Assembly: GCF_000524195.1 (NCBI RefSeq) | Contig: NW_020170575.1 | Location: 42,573 to 106,572 of the forward strand | Direction of reading: 5' to 3' | DNA from: Echinococcus granulosus | Taxonomy: Eukaryota > Platyhelminthes > Cestoda > Cyclophyllidea > Taeniidae | DNA length: 64,000 bases | Part shown: piece after piece, positions 13,301 to 25,384 of the stretch | Layout of the letters: each line of letters opens with the position of its first letter | Numbering within the stretch: the first letter of the stretch is position 1 | The notes under the pieces: generated by a model | Database searches by the model: none | What the model was told of the DNA's origin: nothing | Seen by the model: the letters and a program-made list of their open reading frames with translations, nothing else | Made by a program: the position numbers and the translations under genes

Positions 13301-14374
13301 CCAGCTTCCTAAAAGTAAAGAATTAAGCAACCTAATATTGTTGGAACGGCAGCAACGTCAGGCTTTGTCACTACAAACTTGGGGATATTTCGAGGTATGT
13401 ATCCGCCGCTTCCAATAATTTCAGCAAATCACTATTCATTGCATTGCATATTTATTATTCGGTTCCATATTACGATGAGAGAAAGTGATTCTAACACTAG
13501 ACACCGCCAACGCCTCAAGGGAAAATTAGTCAATACGGCCTAGATATTTCACTGGTTTAGTATGACCAGCAATAACACCGCCAAATAGATGAATTTAACT
13601 GCTTCCCAAAAACTAGGGAACGATAACTATCCTTAGAACAAGAACAACTGACATCCATCTCATTATTTTAAATTTGACCAATCTGTTTGGAACACAATTT
13701 GGCGCAAACAATGGTCACAGCTTGACAGAGGATGCACCTCGCATAAGTTTGAGATATTGGGCTTCTGTAAAAAAGCCAGAGCGTTGCACATGACACCGGT
13801 ATCGAACATGAAGAAATAATGCTGGTGATAGTAGTGGCAGCAGAGTAGTGCTGTCCATCAGAAGTGGTGGTGGAGATAGCAACAACGATTTCTTTGAGTA
13901 CTAGCGATTTTGAAGATAGTGTTGACGGGGGGATGGGGACCTACCAATGAGCCAGTCACGAAGACAGTAGAGTTGAACCAGAAAAGCGGTGAAGTAGAGA
14001 AGGGCGACAAAGGCGATAGGAAGAAGAAAAAGGATGCCGAGAGGCCACAGCCACGCCATGCATGCGACGAGGTAGCGTGCCACCGAGGGCACGTGCCGCG
14101 TGATCACGGCTAGAAGAGGTAGAAGGAGATCCGGTGCCAGGGAAACCACCGATGCTTGTGACTCCTCTGTTTCACACGCCTCTGTGCAATGAGGTGGTGG
14201 TGAATTGAGGACGAGGTATAGCACAGCCATGGAGGCGAGGAGAGAAGTAGTACAGAAAAAGAGCATCACGGGGAGCACCGAGCCAGGGCAAAACATCCGA
14301 ATGCGTGTAGGTGTGCTCTTTTGTGTCTGAAACGGGCACAAAGCGGAGGCACCTAGGTGTAAAGATGTTGGCAT
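4389..14374 (-). CDS. TMEM68: TMEM68-type endoplasmic reticulum acyltransferase (eight exons)
   Basis: Exons, in transcription order: 14374-13945, 12233-11975, 9599-9427, 6311-6073, 5043-4980, 4901-4826, 4752-4689, 4565-4389. All phases match, giving 493 residues (human protein: 324). Two membrane segments (about 32-56 and 106-136) precede a glycerol-phosphate-acyltransferase-type domain: WEAHGRAFHGYEVVG, the catalytic HGTIPLD (210-216), VDRFLFRLPG, SPGGVREALFSDE (334-341 core), PVFTENIREG (from 371) and FPVKLR...GDPIYP. TMEM68 (DIESL) makes triacylglycerol independently of DGAT1/2 at the ER. The extra length is a long N-terminus, a Ser-rich stretch (152-159) and a polar insert of about 50 residues across the exon 3/4 junction. 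The exon 3 donor (a GTTCGT) is weak, so 9427 is approximate; other junctions are good. The start ATG lies two bases after CACATCAG, an acceptor-like AG. Confidence 0.9.
6312..9426 (-). other. TMEM68 intron 3 (3.1 kb)
   Basis: A-rich on the plus strand (T-rich in the sense of the gene). A 101-codon minus-strand open frame at 7144-7449 has no family resemblance or splice context and is left uncalled. No RNA gene or mobile element recognised. Confidence 0.6.
9600..13944 (-). other. TMEM68 introns 1 and 2
   Basis: Intron 2 is 9600-11974 and intron 1 is 12234-13944, separated by exon 2. Both are A-rich on the plus strand. An antisense open frame of 142 codons at 12613-13041 and one of 82 codons at 10564-10812 are not recognised and lack coding signatures that I can see. 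Confidence 0.55.
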
Positions 14375-17300
14375 GGCTGATGTGGAAGGAAGATGCTGGT
14401 CTTAACCGTACACTTAACCACTAGAAACGTCTCCATGGATTTCAGCCAACACTTTGGGGACATGGTATTCCGTTTGCGCCATTGCTGCCAGTATGCTCAT
14501 CTGTACATTTATGATAAAATTCTATCCAAACTTACACATTTGATAACCTTTTCAGTCGAAATTTTTAACTAAAGCAGCATATTGGTCTCGGATAGCACCG
14601 CATATAATGTGATTGACGTACGTTGATGTTTATGCGCCAGGGCAAACGGAATTCAGATGGGTACGGAATAGTAAAGCGGAAGCATTGCGGATTGGTGAAG
14701 TGGATAGTTGCAACACTCCTGTAAACAGCCGTAATGCATTGCAATGAGCTTGTGGGTAGCTGGCCAGACTGCAGGCAACCATTAAATGGAGTCATGTAGA
14801 TTATAAAGGCTCCTCTACAGCATTCAGCCAAAGTAAAATATCTCGACAGAATTTAACCAAAATGGTTGCGAGAAACACAAACCTCACGAATCAAATGGTC
14901 TGAATAACTGTTTTGAGGGAAACTACTTAGAAGCTGTATCGGTTAATTGTGAACTGACGAAGAGCATTAATTGCAATCGGCCCTCGAGTGATTTTGTACC
15001 CAATGCCGTTTTCTAAATCAACCGGCAGGTTTCTGACGATTCCAAAATACCATCAAAAGGATGTATTTCCCAGTCTCAAATGTTAAATCACCATTAAATT
15101 AGAGCTGCCGATAGTTTTGACATTTCTCACTGGCTGTCCATCTTAAATGGTAAAAAATCAGAGTATCCAACATATATTTTGGCTTATAGTTACTCCCCAA
15201 ATAGTCTTATGAGGTTTTAAAAACCAAGAACAACATAACAGCACAGCACCCAAGAAAAAAGGCCTCGGTGGAAAACACCGTTCTGACTGAAAGTTTCCAT
15301 CCTAACCACTATCGAGTTACGTGAGTGACCTGACTTAACGTCGATACAGAGAAATCACCCCATGAAAGAAGTGTTGGACGGATCTGTTTCAAGATAGGCA
15401 CAGATTAACCACAACAATCTGATCAGTGCTACTATTTCAGAGTATTAGATTCTTGGAATCATATCAGCAAGCAGTAACAGAATATAGCTACATAAAGGAT
15501 TTGTTCACCCATACAATAGCACAGCGAACCACACGTAAATGGTACAAAAAATGGACCTGTCGAGATATATAGTCCCTATGACACCGACTATAGGAGGTGA
15601 GAAGACATTAAATATACACACGCAGGTCTTGAAATGCAGCCACGAGCGCTACATTTGAACGCAGACGATGTGACACGTAGCACGGAACGAGTTAAACAAT
15701 AGCTGTTAAAAAATGTATAATTTTAATGCACTAACACTTTGGACACTGATAGCACGTGTGTATATTTCTGATGAAGTCGCCATAAATACTGCAACGCACG
15801 AAGAATGCGATAAATAAAAGGCATGCTCTACCATGGTAAACCATGATAATGCGACGCACTTAAGCCTAGCTACTTCAACCGAAGGTAACTAGGACAATAT
15901 ACTCTGAGATGCGATTACCAGGATAAATAAGCATCTTCAATGAAGCGGTACCGGCCCGATAAAGGTGTAAGGAGGGGCTGGTATCGTCGACATCATCACA
16001 ACCACGGAGCACAAAATACGTTTGAATGATAGCTGCTGCTGCAGGTTACTTAGATTTTTACAGCGAGAATAATGCTTGACTTAGCAAACACCCTGAATAT
16101 GTATTAAATATAACCTGATTTGCTACAGCCGATGCATACGTCCCAGACTCGATTTATTTAAAATATTGGACGAACTTTAGGCACTTTGGTTACCAGAAGT
16201 TAGGCCAACTTGTTTATACACATGTGCTTAGTAACGATGGAATTTGTACATACATAAATAACAATAGCAAAAATGAACACATGTAACATTGTCGTTGTAA
16301 TAACTACGAATATAACAGACGGCGAAACAAGTAAATATAGGGGCTGAATGATAAAAAATATTTGCAGACCAGGAAAGCTAGGCCAGCAGTACACCTTCAA
16401 GAACGCAAAATGTTTCGTAATTATGACTTTCGTGTAGTTATGGTAATATGACAAGTGTTTTTAAAACTCAAAATTAAGCAAGCAACATGAAAAAAGTACT
16501 GAATTAGGCGGAAATATTGAATAAAACCGATAAATATAAACCAAAAACACTATACTCCAAACACATAAGGTTTCCTCGATAACAATACAGAAAGGGTCAG
16601 TTTTCAACCTCGCTTAATGGAAATACAAGCCGGACATGTAATTGGAAAAAGTCCTCACAGGCTACGGTTAGTGATCAAGGGGGCTGTAATAGCTTTTAAG
16701 TGTGACTACGCCAGTATTATAGGCTGGCTTTGCAAATCAATGCAGAATGCAGCGCTAGAGAAGCATCCGGATACACTTTTTGACTGAAACGGGTTATCTG
16801 AAAACTAAGAAAACACATTTGTCGTTTAAAATAACCATAGGACAATAAATGCAAAAAATTTAAATTTTGGTGCTAGAGACTCTTAAGGTTAGCAATACGA
16901 ACATGTGTTTAGGAAATGTAAGGGTAAGGTAAAGAAAATGGTTAAAATATTTGACGGTGAATTTGTTGCACATGAACCCAGCGATGCTTGCTGAATCAGA
17001 ACAGATAAGATAAAGAGAGCACAAGTTCATAAAATGGTCATTAAATTCTATTAGAAGGTCCTCCGAATCCCAGTCAATTCGCGTAAAACAACATAGGAAT
17101 AACATGCATGAAGAAAGGATACCTTGAAGGAAGTTGAATGGAGCGGACGTATAGCGATGATTTCAAACAAAGTTAGCCCAGACTCCCTGAGAATAGACAT
17201 CTGCTAAAAACTGCACTGTTTTGCGATTTTTAACTAATTTCGGCAATTCCAGGTTCGTCAAAATTTTTACAGTGCTACTTTACCTATTTCAGATAGCAGA

Positions 17301-17470
17301 TTTTTAAAGCGTTTGCTGCATAGGAGAGGTGCTTTTGATGGACCACTGATCACCTGATTTAATTTTTCCTCCGTATTCTACTAAGCCAGATTGCGAGTAC
17401 TACCCAAGGCATATGTGCGAATCCGTGTTCTTCTGCGCTGTTTAGGTCCTCTTCACCAATTAAGCTATTC

Positions 17471-17668
17471 TGTAATACGATAGTGGTTTATCCCTCGGTT
17501 CTGGTGAGGCGCCACTTTTGTACTTTGAATTAGCCCCCTTGTGCCTCACTGGGTGGGCTGGACTTTTGGGCCATGCCAATAGCCCAGACACCCTCTCCGT
17601 GCTGAATATATATATTCTGCCCGAGTATTGTGTCTTCTTACGTCTTCAGAGAGTCTCGGGACGCTACA
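17471..17668 (+). mobile_element. LTR-like repeat, copy 1 (198 bp, intact)
   Basis: Starts TGTAATACGATAG and ends GACGCTACA, so it has the TG...CA ends of a retrotransposon LTR. It is flanked by a perfect 4-bp direct repeat, ATTC (17467-17470 and 17669-17672). It shares most bases with 25187-25384 over the same 198-bp length. No internal region, primer-binding site or second direct LTR adjoins it, so it looks like a solo LTR or a very short non-coding element (TRIM-like). Confidence 0.75.
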
Positions 17669-17806
17669 ATTCAGTCCTCTTCAATTACAATCACATAGCT
17701 AATCTTTTGATTTACCTTGTTTGAGACAGCAAACAACGCATCGCTATGGCAAGTTACATATATTTTTTACTTTTTGGTCTCCAAAAAAGTGACTTTTATG
17801 GACGCG

Positions 17807-17999
17807 TGACGTACCGAGACTCGCCCGAATTCGAAAAAAGGTATAATACTCAGGCAGAATATGTTTTACCGATCTCAACAGGACTTCAAGCTGCTGGCAC
17901 GTTCTGGATGCCAACCAACTTGGCAAAGGGAAAATGGTGGAGCATCTGCGTGGCCCCGTTACCAAAACCGAGAGTTACGCAACCCACGAACGCATTGCA
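17807..17999 (-). mobile_element. LTR-like repeat, copy 2 (diverged, inverted)
   Basis: The reverse complement reads TGCAATGCG...ATATTCTGCCTGAGTATTAT...GAGTCTCGGTACGTCA and aligns end to end with copy 1, with many substitutions. No target-site duplication is visible, which fits an older insertion. It begins 138 bp from the end of copy 1, in the opposite orientation. Confidence 0.6.
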
Positions 18000-20900
18000 C
18001 TAAACTACCTTTTTGCCCCTTTATCTCACCAAATGGCGAAAACCACATCTGCGAAGCATAAATTTAATCCAGAATACTCGTCAGCACTATACTGACCTAG
18101 ACTGATTAATTTACCAGCCCCAACAGCATTAAAATGCAGCTTCAACAAAAGCTGATGCAAGCCAATTCAATCAACCAACCACATTGTAAAAAGATGACAT
18201 CAAATTATTAACAAATTTTTTGCAACAGGGTCATTTACGTAGCCCATCTATATGTAACATCTTAGTTTCACGCGCTCACACTCTGCACACACCGAACCGC
18301 ACACCTTTCGTTTACATACTTTAGCTGAACTTCTATGTTACTTTCTAGTAACAAAAGGCCATACACGTCACAAAGCAAAGGCACTCCACTAATCTCTCTT
18401 TAAAAAAGTAGAAGGTAGCAACAATATAAAATGCATTATTTCTATGCCAAGTTCCTGATGGGTTGGTGGTGCTTTGAAAAAGTGTCAATACGCACCTCCT
18501 TCATTGAGCCATTTTCATCGGTTTGTTCCAACTCAGAGTTCTGGCTCGGGTCTCTGGATTGGCCATCCTTACTCTACAAAATAGAAGGTCACAATCTTGT
18601 TATTTATCGCCCGACCAAATACGAGAATCGAATTGTGTCAACAGACGTTTCACAAATCCAGTTGGATACATACATGCATTTTCTGCCTCCTCAATCTGAC
18701 TCCATGACAAAGAAAGCTGTGGGCCAACACTTTTATAGCGTCTTTGGAGATATAAAAAGTGCTTTAGACAAACAGGAATTGATACGTTAAAAATGCTTGC
18801 AAGTACCCTATTTAAGTACCAGTCCACGCACCCTATGATGAAATCTACCAGAAAATAAAAGGGTGTCAAAATGCGATATCATTTTGGGTACAAATGCTCC
18901 AACACAGAGGTTTGATTAAGTCAATGGTCTTTTCCACCAAGGTAATGGACAGAATGAATTTGGTTAAACCCCTAGCTACTTGTCTTTAAGAAAAAATAAG
19001 AAGATGAAATGGGTTCAATCGCATCTGCTATGTATAGATTTCGGAGTTATTTGATTCGATAAAAATACAAAGAGTAGAAGAAAGCAGCTATGGTAAAGTG
19101 AAAGCCATAAAGTATGTTCCACTTGTTCCGGTAGAATTTCTGATCTACTAAAAGAATAGCGAGCGCTTTAACTTGTAAAAAGTCCCACTTCATTCAACTT
19201 ACTCATTAGTTGCAGCGGAATTGGAAAATTCGTTCATAGAATCTAACACGTTTCCAAAATCATTTTTACTTAACTTCCTTTTGATGATCGAGGTAGAATG
19301 ATGATCCTGTTTCCCATGGCAGTAATACATTTTGACAGGTGTGGCAAGATCGTATCTGAATGAGTAAATCGTGGCTGACAAAGTAGCAACCCAGTCCACT
19401 CTCATTATTTTATCCCATCTCATTACGATATGGCGCCAGCTGTAAAAATCACCTGGTTTCCCTAAATGTGACATGACTGTACGTGTAAAGCAACCTGTGC
19501 ATTTCCAGGTTACTAGCTTTTCAACGGCAATTACAGTAGAAGCAGAGAAGAAACCCTAATAGTGTAAATCCACTCGTTTTACTTTTGAGAATGTCTCCCA
19601 GCTACGAGTAAATCCAAAGTAAATCAAAAGAGAGTAAAAAAATCCACTGGCTGCTATTTTGATTTCAATTGCCTGAGTTTCACTACGTCCCCTGTGCGTT
19701 CTTCGTTGCCAACTTGTCGCCTACCCAGTTGGTATCTAATTAACCATTTCCAAATATAACATGTTGAAAGTTAATGATTGAAGCCCCCAAAGGATTGTTC
19801 TGTTGCACTAGAACAATAAAGGTTTAAATGGAGAACTCTTAATTTCCTTCTGTCAAGACGTATACGCAGCATTAGAAATAGCCTCAACCTCTAAAGCTGG
19901 GCTAAATTCAGTTTACCAATCTAGAGTAAAAATTGCAGCCATTAGTAAAATAAACTCATAGCCGAGATAATAAATTGTTCACCACTCATTTCCATTCATC
20001 CATAGTTCGATCAACTCCATAACTTTTTTATGACAAACTACACCTGCTTTAGTTTTTGTTATGGAAAAGGATAACGAGAGTGATTTAAAGTCGTCACGCA
20101 TTCTTTAGATGAACATTTTCTAAACACTCACTCGCATTGTCAGCTTGAATTATTCCATGTTAGCCTTCTAGTAGTACTAAAATTGCAATGACTAAGCCAG
20201 TCACAGTCATAGTGAATGCACGAATCTCGCCAATTCCTAGATGATCTCGAGGGAAAGAATCAGTAAAGCATCACTTCCTTATGCCACTTTTACCTTTCAT
20301 TAATATTTCTCTAAAAGTGAGAAGGTACCATGTCAACTAAGGCTAGATTACAATCCCTTTAAATGATGACTTTGAGAACGGTAGTTTTCTTTCATTTCAG
20401 TGAAACAGAGGGATCACAGAAGCTGGGAGAAGCGAAACTCTTGATAGTTTAATGCTTCTCCGGAGACGATACAAAATTCGGTTTTAAGTGGCCTAGTTAT
20501 GAGTAAGAAGAAAGTATTCCGTCAATGCTAAATGCATCCCATCACCCATTTCTTTAGAAATGTCTGGCTTATAGCACAGTGACGATTGATGAATTGAGTA
20601 CGGCGGTGAAACAAAATTGCCACACCTAACGATGCGTGGGTAGTGTTCTGCGTACGTAGACTTCGCTTCGGAAAACCACGCCAATTCAAGCTCCAGATGC
20701 CATTCATAAAATAGGCTTTTTCCACGATGTTATGTGGTTATTGAGATAGTGGATTGGAAATAATTTCAATAATATCCTCTTTTTGGTCTTATTTTTTCTA
20801 ACCGCCTAAGGACATTTATTAATAAGTGATTTGTTAAGAAAATGACATTAGACAGTAAATGCATCTATTCTGAAGTCATTTACTCCTCGGATATTCCCCT

Positions 20901-21967
20901 TGAACATGTAAGGGTTCTCCAGTCCACATACATATCTATCAGCTCGAAAAGTATGCTTCTGATTGCTAATGCAATTGAGGAATTTAGATTAAATGACGGT
21001 CTTCAGGAGGTCCCATTACTTCTGAGCTCTGTGTCATCTCAATTTGCCAAACAGGAAAAAAATTGTCACCAAGGTGACTATCAGAGAAAACTCAAAAAGA
21101 AGGAAGATTTACAAGCATTACAGATGACCTAAGCTACGTGCTTGTACACTGCCCTCTGACTCCAAGGGAGCGTTGGAAGCATGTGTTGTCTTATTTCATG
21201 GATGAGCAGATACTAACAAAAAATATGAAGAATCAGTAACAGGGAATCTCTCCTCTTCTGTGTCTATAAAATTAAGAAATTATGCATAGTGGATTAGGGA
21301 AAATGTGTACGATACGTTACAAAATAAATTCTCCTATCCGCCACCCACACTTCCTTTGGAAATTTCCTGCAAGAACCACGCACATACGCATAAAATACAA
21401 AAGCAATCGACTCTCAAGATGAAGTGAGGATTTTTTAGAAAGCAAAAATCGTTAAATGTGACACATATAGCAAAAGTGACGACAAAATATTATTCTCTTG
21501 GAAAAATTAGTAAGACTAAGTTATCCGCTATTTTAATGTAAGCTAGAATACCGAAGAAAAACTAGACACAAAAGCCTATCATAATCCAATTCCCTGATCC
21601 AGGTTCCGATTTGACTGCCACAATTGGCGCCATTTGTAACTAATTGATGGTCCAATTAAGACTCGAGGAAGCTAAGAAGGGAATTTTCCCTTTGAAAAAT
21701 GAAATGAAACGCATGAAGAATTACAAAATCCTTGCTGCTAGCATCAAAACGAAATTACGAGCTTTGAGACGACTATATACTTATTTAAATGCTGTTATCT
21801 AGCACATCAAATTATGAAAATGTTGCTGGTACAGCTAGTTTATGCAACCCAAGTATGTTATCGCTAGACATTAATAAATATTTGACGAGTAGAAAGTTTG
21901 AACGTAGAAGGATTGAAACTGGAATGAACTATTTCAAAATGCAAAAGCAAAGCCAACCCTGAGGTAT

Positions 21968-21973
21968 TTTATT
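21968..21973 (-). terminator. Polyadenylation signal of the SLC35E-like gene
   Basis: Forward TTTATT reads AATAAA on the minus strand, about 36 nt past the stop codon at 22009. Its position supports the last exon running to that stop and a very short 3' UTR. Confidence 0.5.
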
Positions 21974-22008
21974 TTTGTGTATATTTCTGGAGTGAAGCAT
22001 CTATCTCA

Positions 22009-24108
22009 CTACCCCTCACATATGTCTTTGTACTGACTTGGCTTAAAAATTCGACATTGCGGGGGGGTTAAATCTGAGGAACGAAGTAAAATAAGAAGTG
22101 GAAAACGTACAAGGTTGTATAAGAGTAGGCCGGTCATGGCGAGGCCGAGGCCGAAGAAAGTCATGCCAGAGACAGGGGTAGCAAAGAAGACGATGGCAGT
22201 GAGAATGACGACAAAGCGCTTCATCACGCTGGCCACTGAGTAGCCCAGTGCCGTGAGGTGATTCAGCATCACAATAGCCACGAGGTTCTGTAAGCAACGC
22301 GCCACTCCGTCCAAAAACAACAAGTAGGCGACCTTTCTGAACTGGGTCAGCTGAATCAAGACAGAGGTGTTGACTGAAGGTTTCGGGCGTATATGATTCA
22401 AGCGTCAATTAATCCGGGTAAACTTCCAGTCTTTTATGTGACAAGGTCGATGAATTCCGCATAGTAATAAGATCAAAAAGTATCTGTAGTGCTTTGTTTA
22501 AAGCATACATTTTTAAATGGTCAAAAAAGATGAGACAAACCCACTGGAACACTTTAAAGCAAAATGACAATAACGTTTCCTCTTAGGCGTAAAGTTTTAG
22601 CAAAATTTTCAAAGCCTTTAGTCCCACTGGTTTATCCGAATTTAAGCCTCTAGTTTACTTGGTATCAAACCAGGTATACCTAAATATTTGGTCACAAAAG
22701 CGTTAATTCTGGTAATGAATGCAAGAGAAAAAGGTTAATTAAAATAAAAAAGAACTATACATTATTTAAAGTACAGAGGTTGGTAGCACTATATCTGGCA
22801 TTTTTCAGAAAATCAAGATGATGCGATAGTTCTTAAAACCGAGATAGTCTTAACATCCAGAACAAAAACATCACTATATCATGTAAATTTGTTATAATAT
22901 TGTATCAATGACGATTGACTTAATAAGCTAGTGGTGTTGTTAATATTTCGGGAAGCTTCAAAATCCTTCCTAACTTTCTGTGAAAGGAAAACACACATGC
23001 AATTAAACTACTCGCGAGTTCTTAGCATTTAAAGTCTCAACACAATTATGAAACGAATATAAAAAACACTAGGCAAACAATATTACAAAGTTAAACGGAT
23101 ATAAATAATGCAACTACAACAAAGATTTACTGACGCCTCCAAAAGACGTTATGTATTCTTCAGAATAATGATGTTTACCAGTTGGGTTCTATCAGTGCAA
23201 ATCATCCTTCGAAGGTCCACAAAAGCCCAAACAGGAAAAATGCAAAAGACACTGGCACTGGCTACAACAAACATAATGTCACTTGCGTGGAGACTTGAAG
23301 ACGTCAGAACCTATTAGCGAAGAATTACCTTATGAGTAGATGCATGCACCCACGCAAGTGTATCAAAGTTCACACACTAAATTACCATTTTCATATAAAT
23401 ACTAGAGACAGCGGTGCCCATAGCTGATAAAAGACCAATAATTAGCCCTTCTGATGTCAATGACATCTCTGTTTTTGACGCAATCATGACTCCAGAAAGA
23501 ATAACCAATAGTGCTGTGTAAGTCTACAAAGGAATAAATGGTACGTGTAATAAATCAAGGCAAAGTTTAAGGTATGATTAGGATGAGTTGTATGCAATTT
23601 TGAGCTAACAAAGCATTAGCTACATCAAGATTAGAGCTCTTAAAAAAGTATACAACGAAGCAGTGGAATTAAATGATGTAGTAAATGGAATTACCTTAAA
23701 TGAATAGCGCTTTCCGAGACAACATGAAGTAGCAACAACAAATATTGGAACTGATGTCTTAACTATTTTATAAGAAAAGAAGTCAGACCTACTTGTATGA
23801 ATATATGCTGCTGACAACATGGCCATCCCAAAATGAAAAAGTGCTATGGAAAGTGCGTTGAGAAAGCCCAAAGTGAAGAAAGCTTTTAACTCTGCTTTCA
23901 CTTCACCAAATATCTCACGAAGTGTTGAATAACCAGACACAGTGGACAGGAGGTATCCTAAGACAACTGTGTGCACAAGTTGATTTATGGTTGCCGTTAG
24001 CGGGTATCCGAAAACAAGCAAAAGAGACTTGTTTGTCAGGGTGCTGACCGAAGAAACTGAATACCACAAAATCCAAACAATAAAAATATACGCCTTATCA
24101 TAGCACAT
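22009..24108 (-). CDS. SLC35E: SLC35E-type (triose-phosphate transporter family) nucleotide-sugar transporter-like protein
   Basis: Exons in transcription order: 24108-23695, 23523-23386, 23310-23179, 22350-22009, all phase 0, giving 341 residues. Exon 1 opens with WYSVSSVSTLTNKSLL, the WY...NK signature of the SLC35E/TPT family, then hydrophobic helices and an IVKTSVPIFVV segment. Exon 2 gives the ILSGVMIASKTEMS helix, exon 3 a further membrane pair ending VDLRR, and exon 4 LFLDGVARCLQNLVA and LGYSVASVMKRFVVI, equivalent to the family's D-x3-N...SYSVAN-x2-KR block. Expected about ten membrane segments in Golgi or ER membranes; the substrate cannot be told. Exon 3 is not in any long open frame but joins perfectly. 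At 22108 a possible donor (CTT|GTACGT) would give another C-terminus; the poly(A) signal downstream favours readthrough to 22009. Confidence 0.82.
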
Positions 24109-24391
24109 GATCCCGGATTTTAATAAATTTGCGCCTTATTTGAGACCCGATGCGCAAGGTTGAAGCAACGAAAGGCGATCCCAGTGGTTACTACGGTGAT
24201 CCATGAGTAGATAAACATTAACCTGCATAAACACTTACTAAACCATGGGCAATCTGCAATCTATATAAACCCATTAAGCATCTTAAGTCTAGAAAAGTTG
24301 CTTACAAAAACATTCACGTTTGTAAGGTAACCAAAACGCCTGCACATTTACGGTTTTTTGGTTTAAGGTGTGATGTAGATACCAGGGAAAG

Positions 24392-24580
24392 TATAATACG
24401 ATGGTTGTTTAACCTCCGATTTTAATTAAGAGTAACTTTTCCAACCTGGCTATTGTACGCAGCTGAGCGGTCAGGACTCCGGGCCATGCCAGTAGCTTTA
24501 GTGCTTTCCGTATGCTAAATAAATATTTTCTGCCCGGGTATTATGTCGCCTAAAGTCTTCAAAAAAGTCTCGGAGCACCA
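24392..24580 (+). mobile_element. LTR-like repeat, copy 3 (diverged)
   Basis: TATAATACGATGGTTGTTTA at the start and GGGCCATGCCAGTAGC, TTTTCTGCCCGGGTATTATG and AAAGTCTCGGAGCACC further on match the family in order. Ends are worn and no target-site duplication was seen. Confidence 0.55.
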
Positions 24581-24714
24581 AGTAAGGCAAGTCAAGCGTT
24601 TGTTTAAAAATCAAAAGGAAATGTAGTCTATTTTAATGGATTTCGTACAACTTCGCTAATTTTGATTATTCCTGTTGAAAGTATTAGTTAAAATTCCTTT
24701 TCACCACCCTTGAT

Positions 24715-24903
24715 TGTAGCGTCTTGAGACTTTTCCGAAAACGAAAGGAGACATTATACTCTGGCAAAATATACATACTTGGCACAGAGACGGTGTTTGG
24801 GCCACTGGCATGATCCAAAGGCTAGCCCATCTAAAGAAGTACAAAGGCCAAGTCAAAAGTGGATCCCTGCCAACAAGGTGAGATAAACAACCATCGTATC
24901 GCA
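24715..24903 (-). mobile_element. LTR-like repeat, copy 4 (diverged, inverted)
   Basis: The reverse complement starts TGCGATACGATGGTTGTTTA and ends AAGACGCTACA, keeping both family termini. Flanks are TTGAT and TCGAT, a possible decayed duplication. It faces copy 3 across a 134-bp spacer. Confidence 0.6.
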
Positions 24904-25186
24904 TCGATATTATTGCAACTAAGTCACTTCAAAAAGGGTAAGATTTGTGTCCGTCTGCTTCTCAGATAATTATGTCGCAGCTCAAAAATACAATTTGCTA
25001 AGGTACGACGAGGTGATTGCCAACGTATATACCTGAGCTTTTAGTAAGCATACAGAGCCCCAAATCTTCCTTGTGCTCGAAAGGGGTCATAGTAGTACGC
25101 AGAAGGTATACTAGTGGGGTATAAATGAGCTGTGGCTACTGTCGTGGCCCGATAGCCATGCCGTCGAGCACGATTTGCTGATCAAG

Positions 25187-25384
25187 TGTAATACTATAGT
25201 GGTTTATCCCTCGGTTCTGGGGAGGCGCCACTTTTGTACTTTAAAGTAGCCCCCTTGTACCTCACTGGGTGGGCTGGCCTTTTGGGCCATGCCAATAGCC
25301 CAGACACCTTTTCCGTGCTGAAAATATGTATTCTGCCTGAGTATTGTGTCTTCTTTCGTCTTCAGGGAGTCTCGTAAACGCTAC
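25187..25384 (+). mobile_element. LTR-like repeat, copy 5 (198 bp, intact)
   Basis: Starts TGTAATACTATAG and ends AAACGCTACA. A perfect 4-bp direct repeat, CAAG (25183-25186 and 25385-25388), flanks it. Same length as copy 1 and highly similar through the whole element, so these two are the youngest members here. Confidence 0.75.

Larger units (their letters stand above)
14375..22008. other. Long interval without a recognised gene
   Basis: 7.6 kb between the TMEM68 start and the SLC35E-like stop. It holds two LTR-like repeats (17471-17668 and 17807-17999). Open frames on the plus strand at 18431-18790 (119 codons) and 20842-21132 (96 codons) look like no family I know. The composition stays A-rich on the plus strand, as in the minus-strand introns on either side, so it may be a transcribed 5' UTR intron of TMEM68 or a readthrough region. 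Confidence 0.5.

Noticed and set aside
15766..15812. Possible hammerhead ribozyme core (CTGATGA)
   Set aside because: The required GAAA and pairing stems do not follow at the right distance.
18431..18790. 119-codon plus-strand open frame
   Set aside because: Composition is fairly protein-like but I recognise no motif, and no promoter or poly(A) signal supports it. Not called.
20842..21132. 96-codon plus-strand open frame
   Set aside because: No recognised family and no supporting signals; the strand skew here suggests minus-strand transcription.
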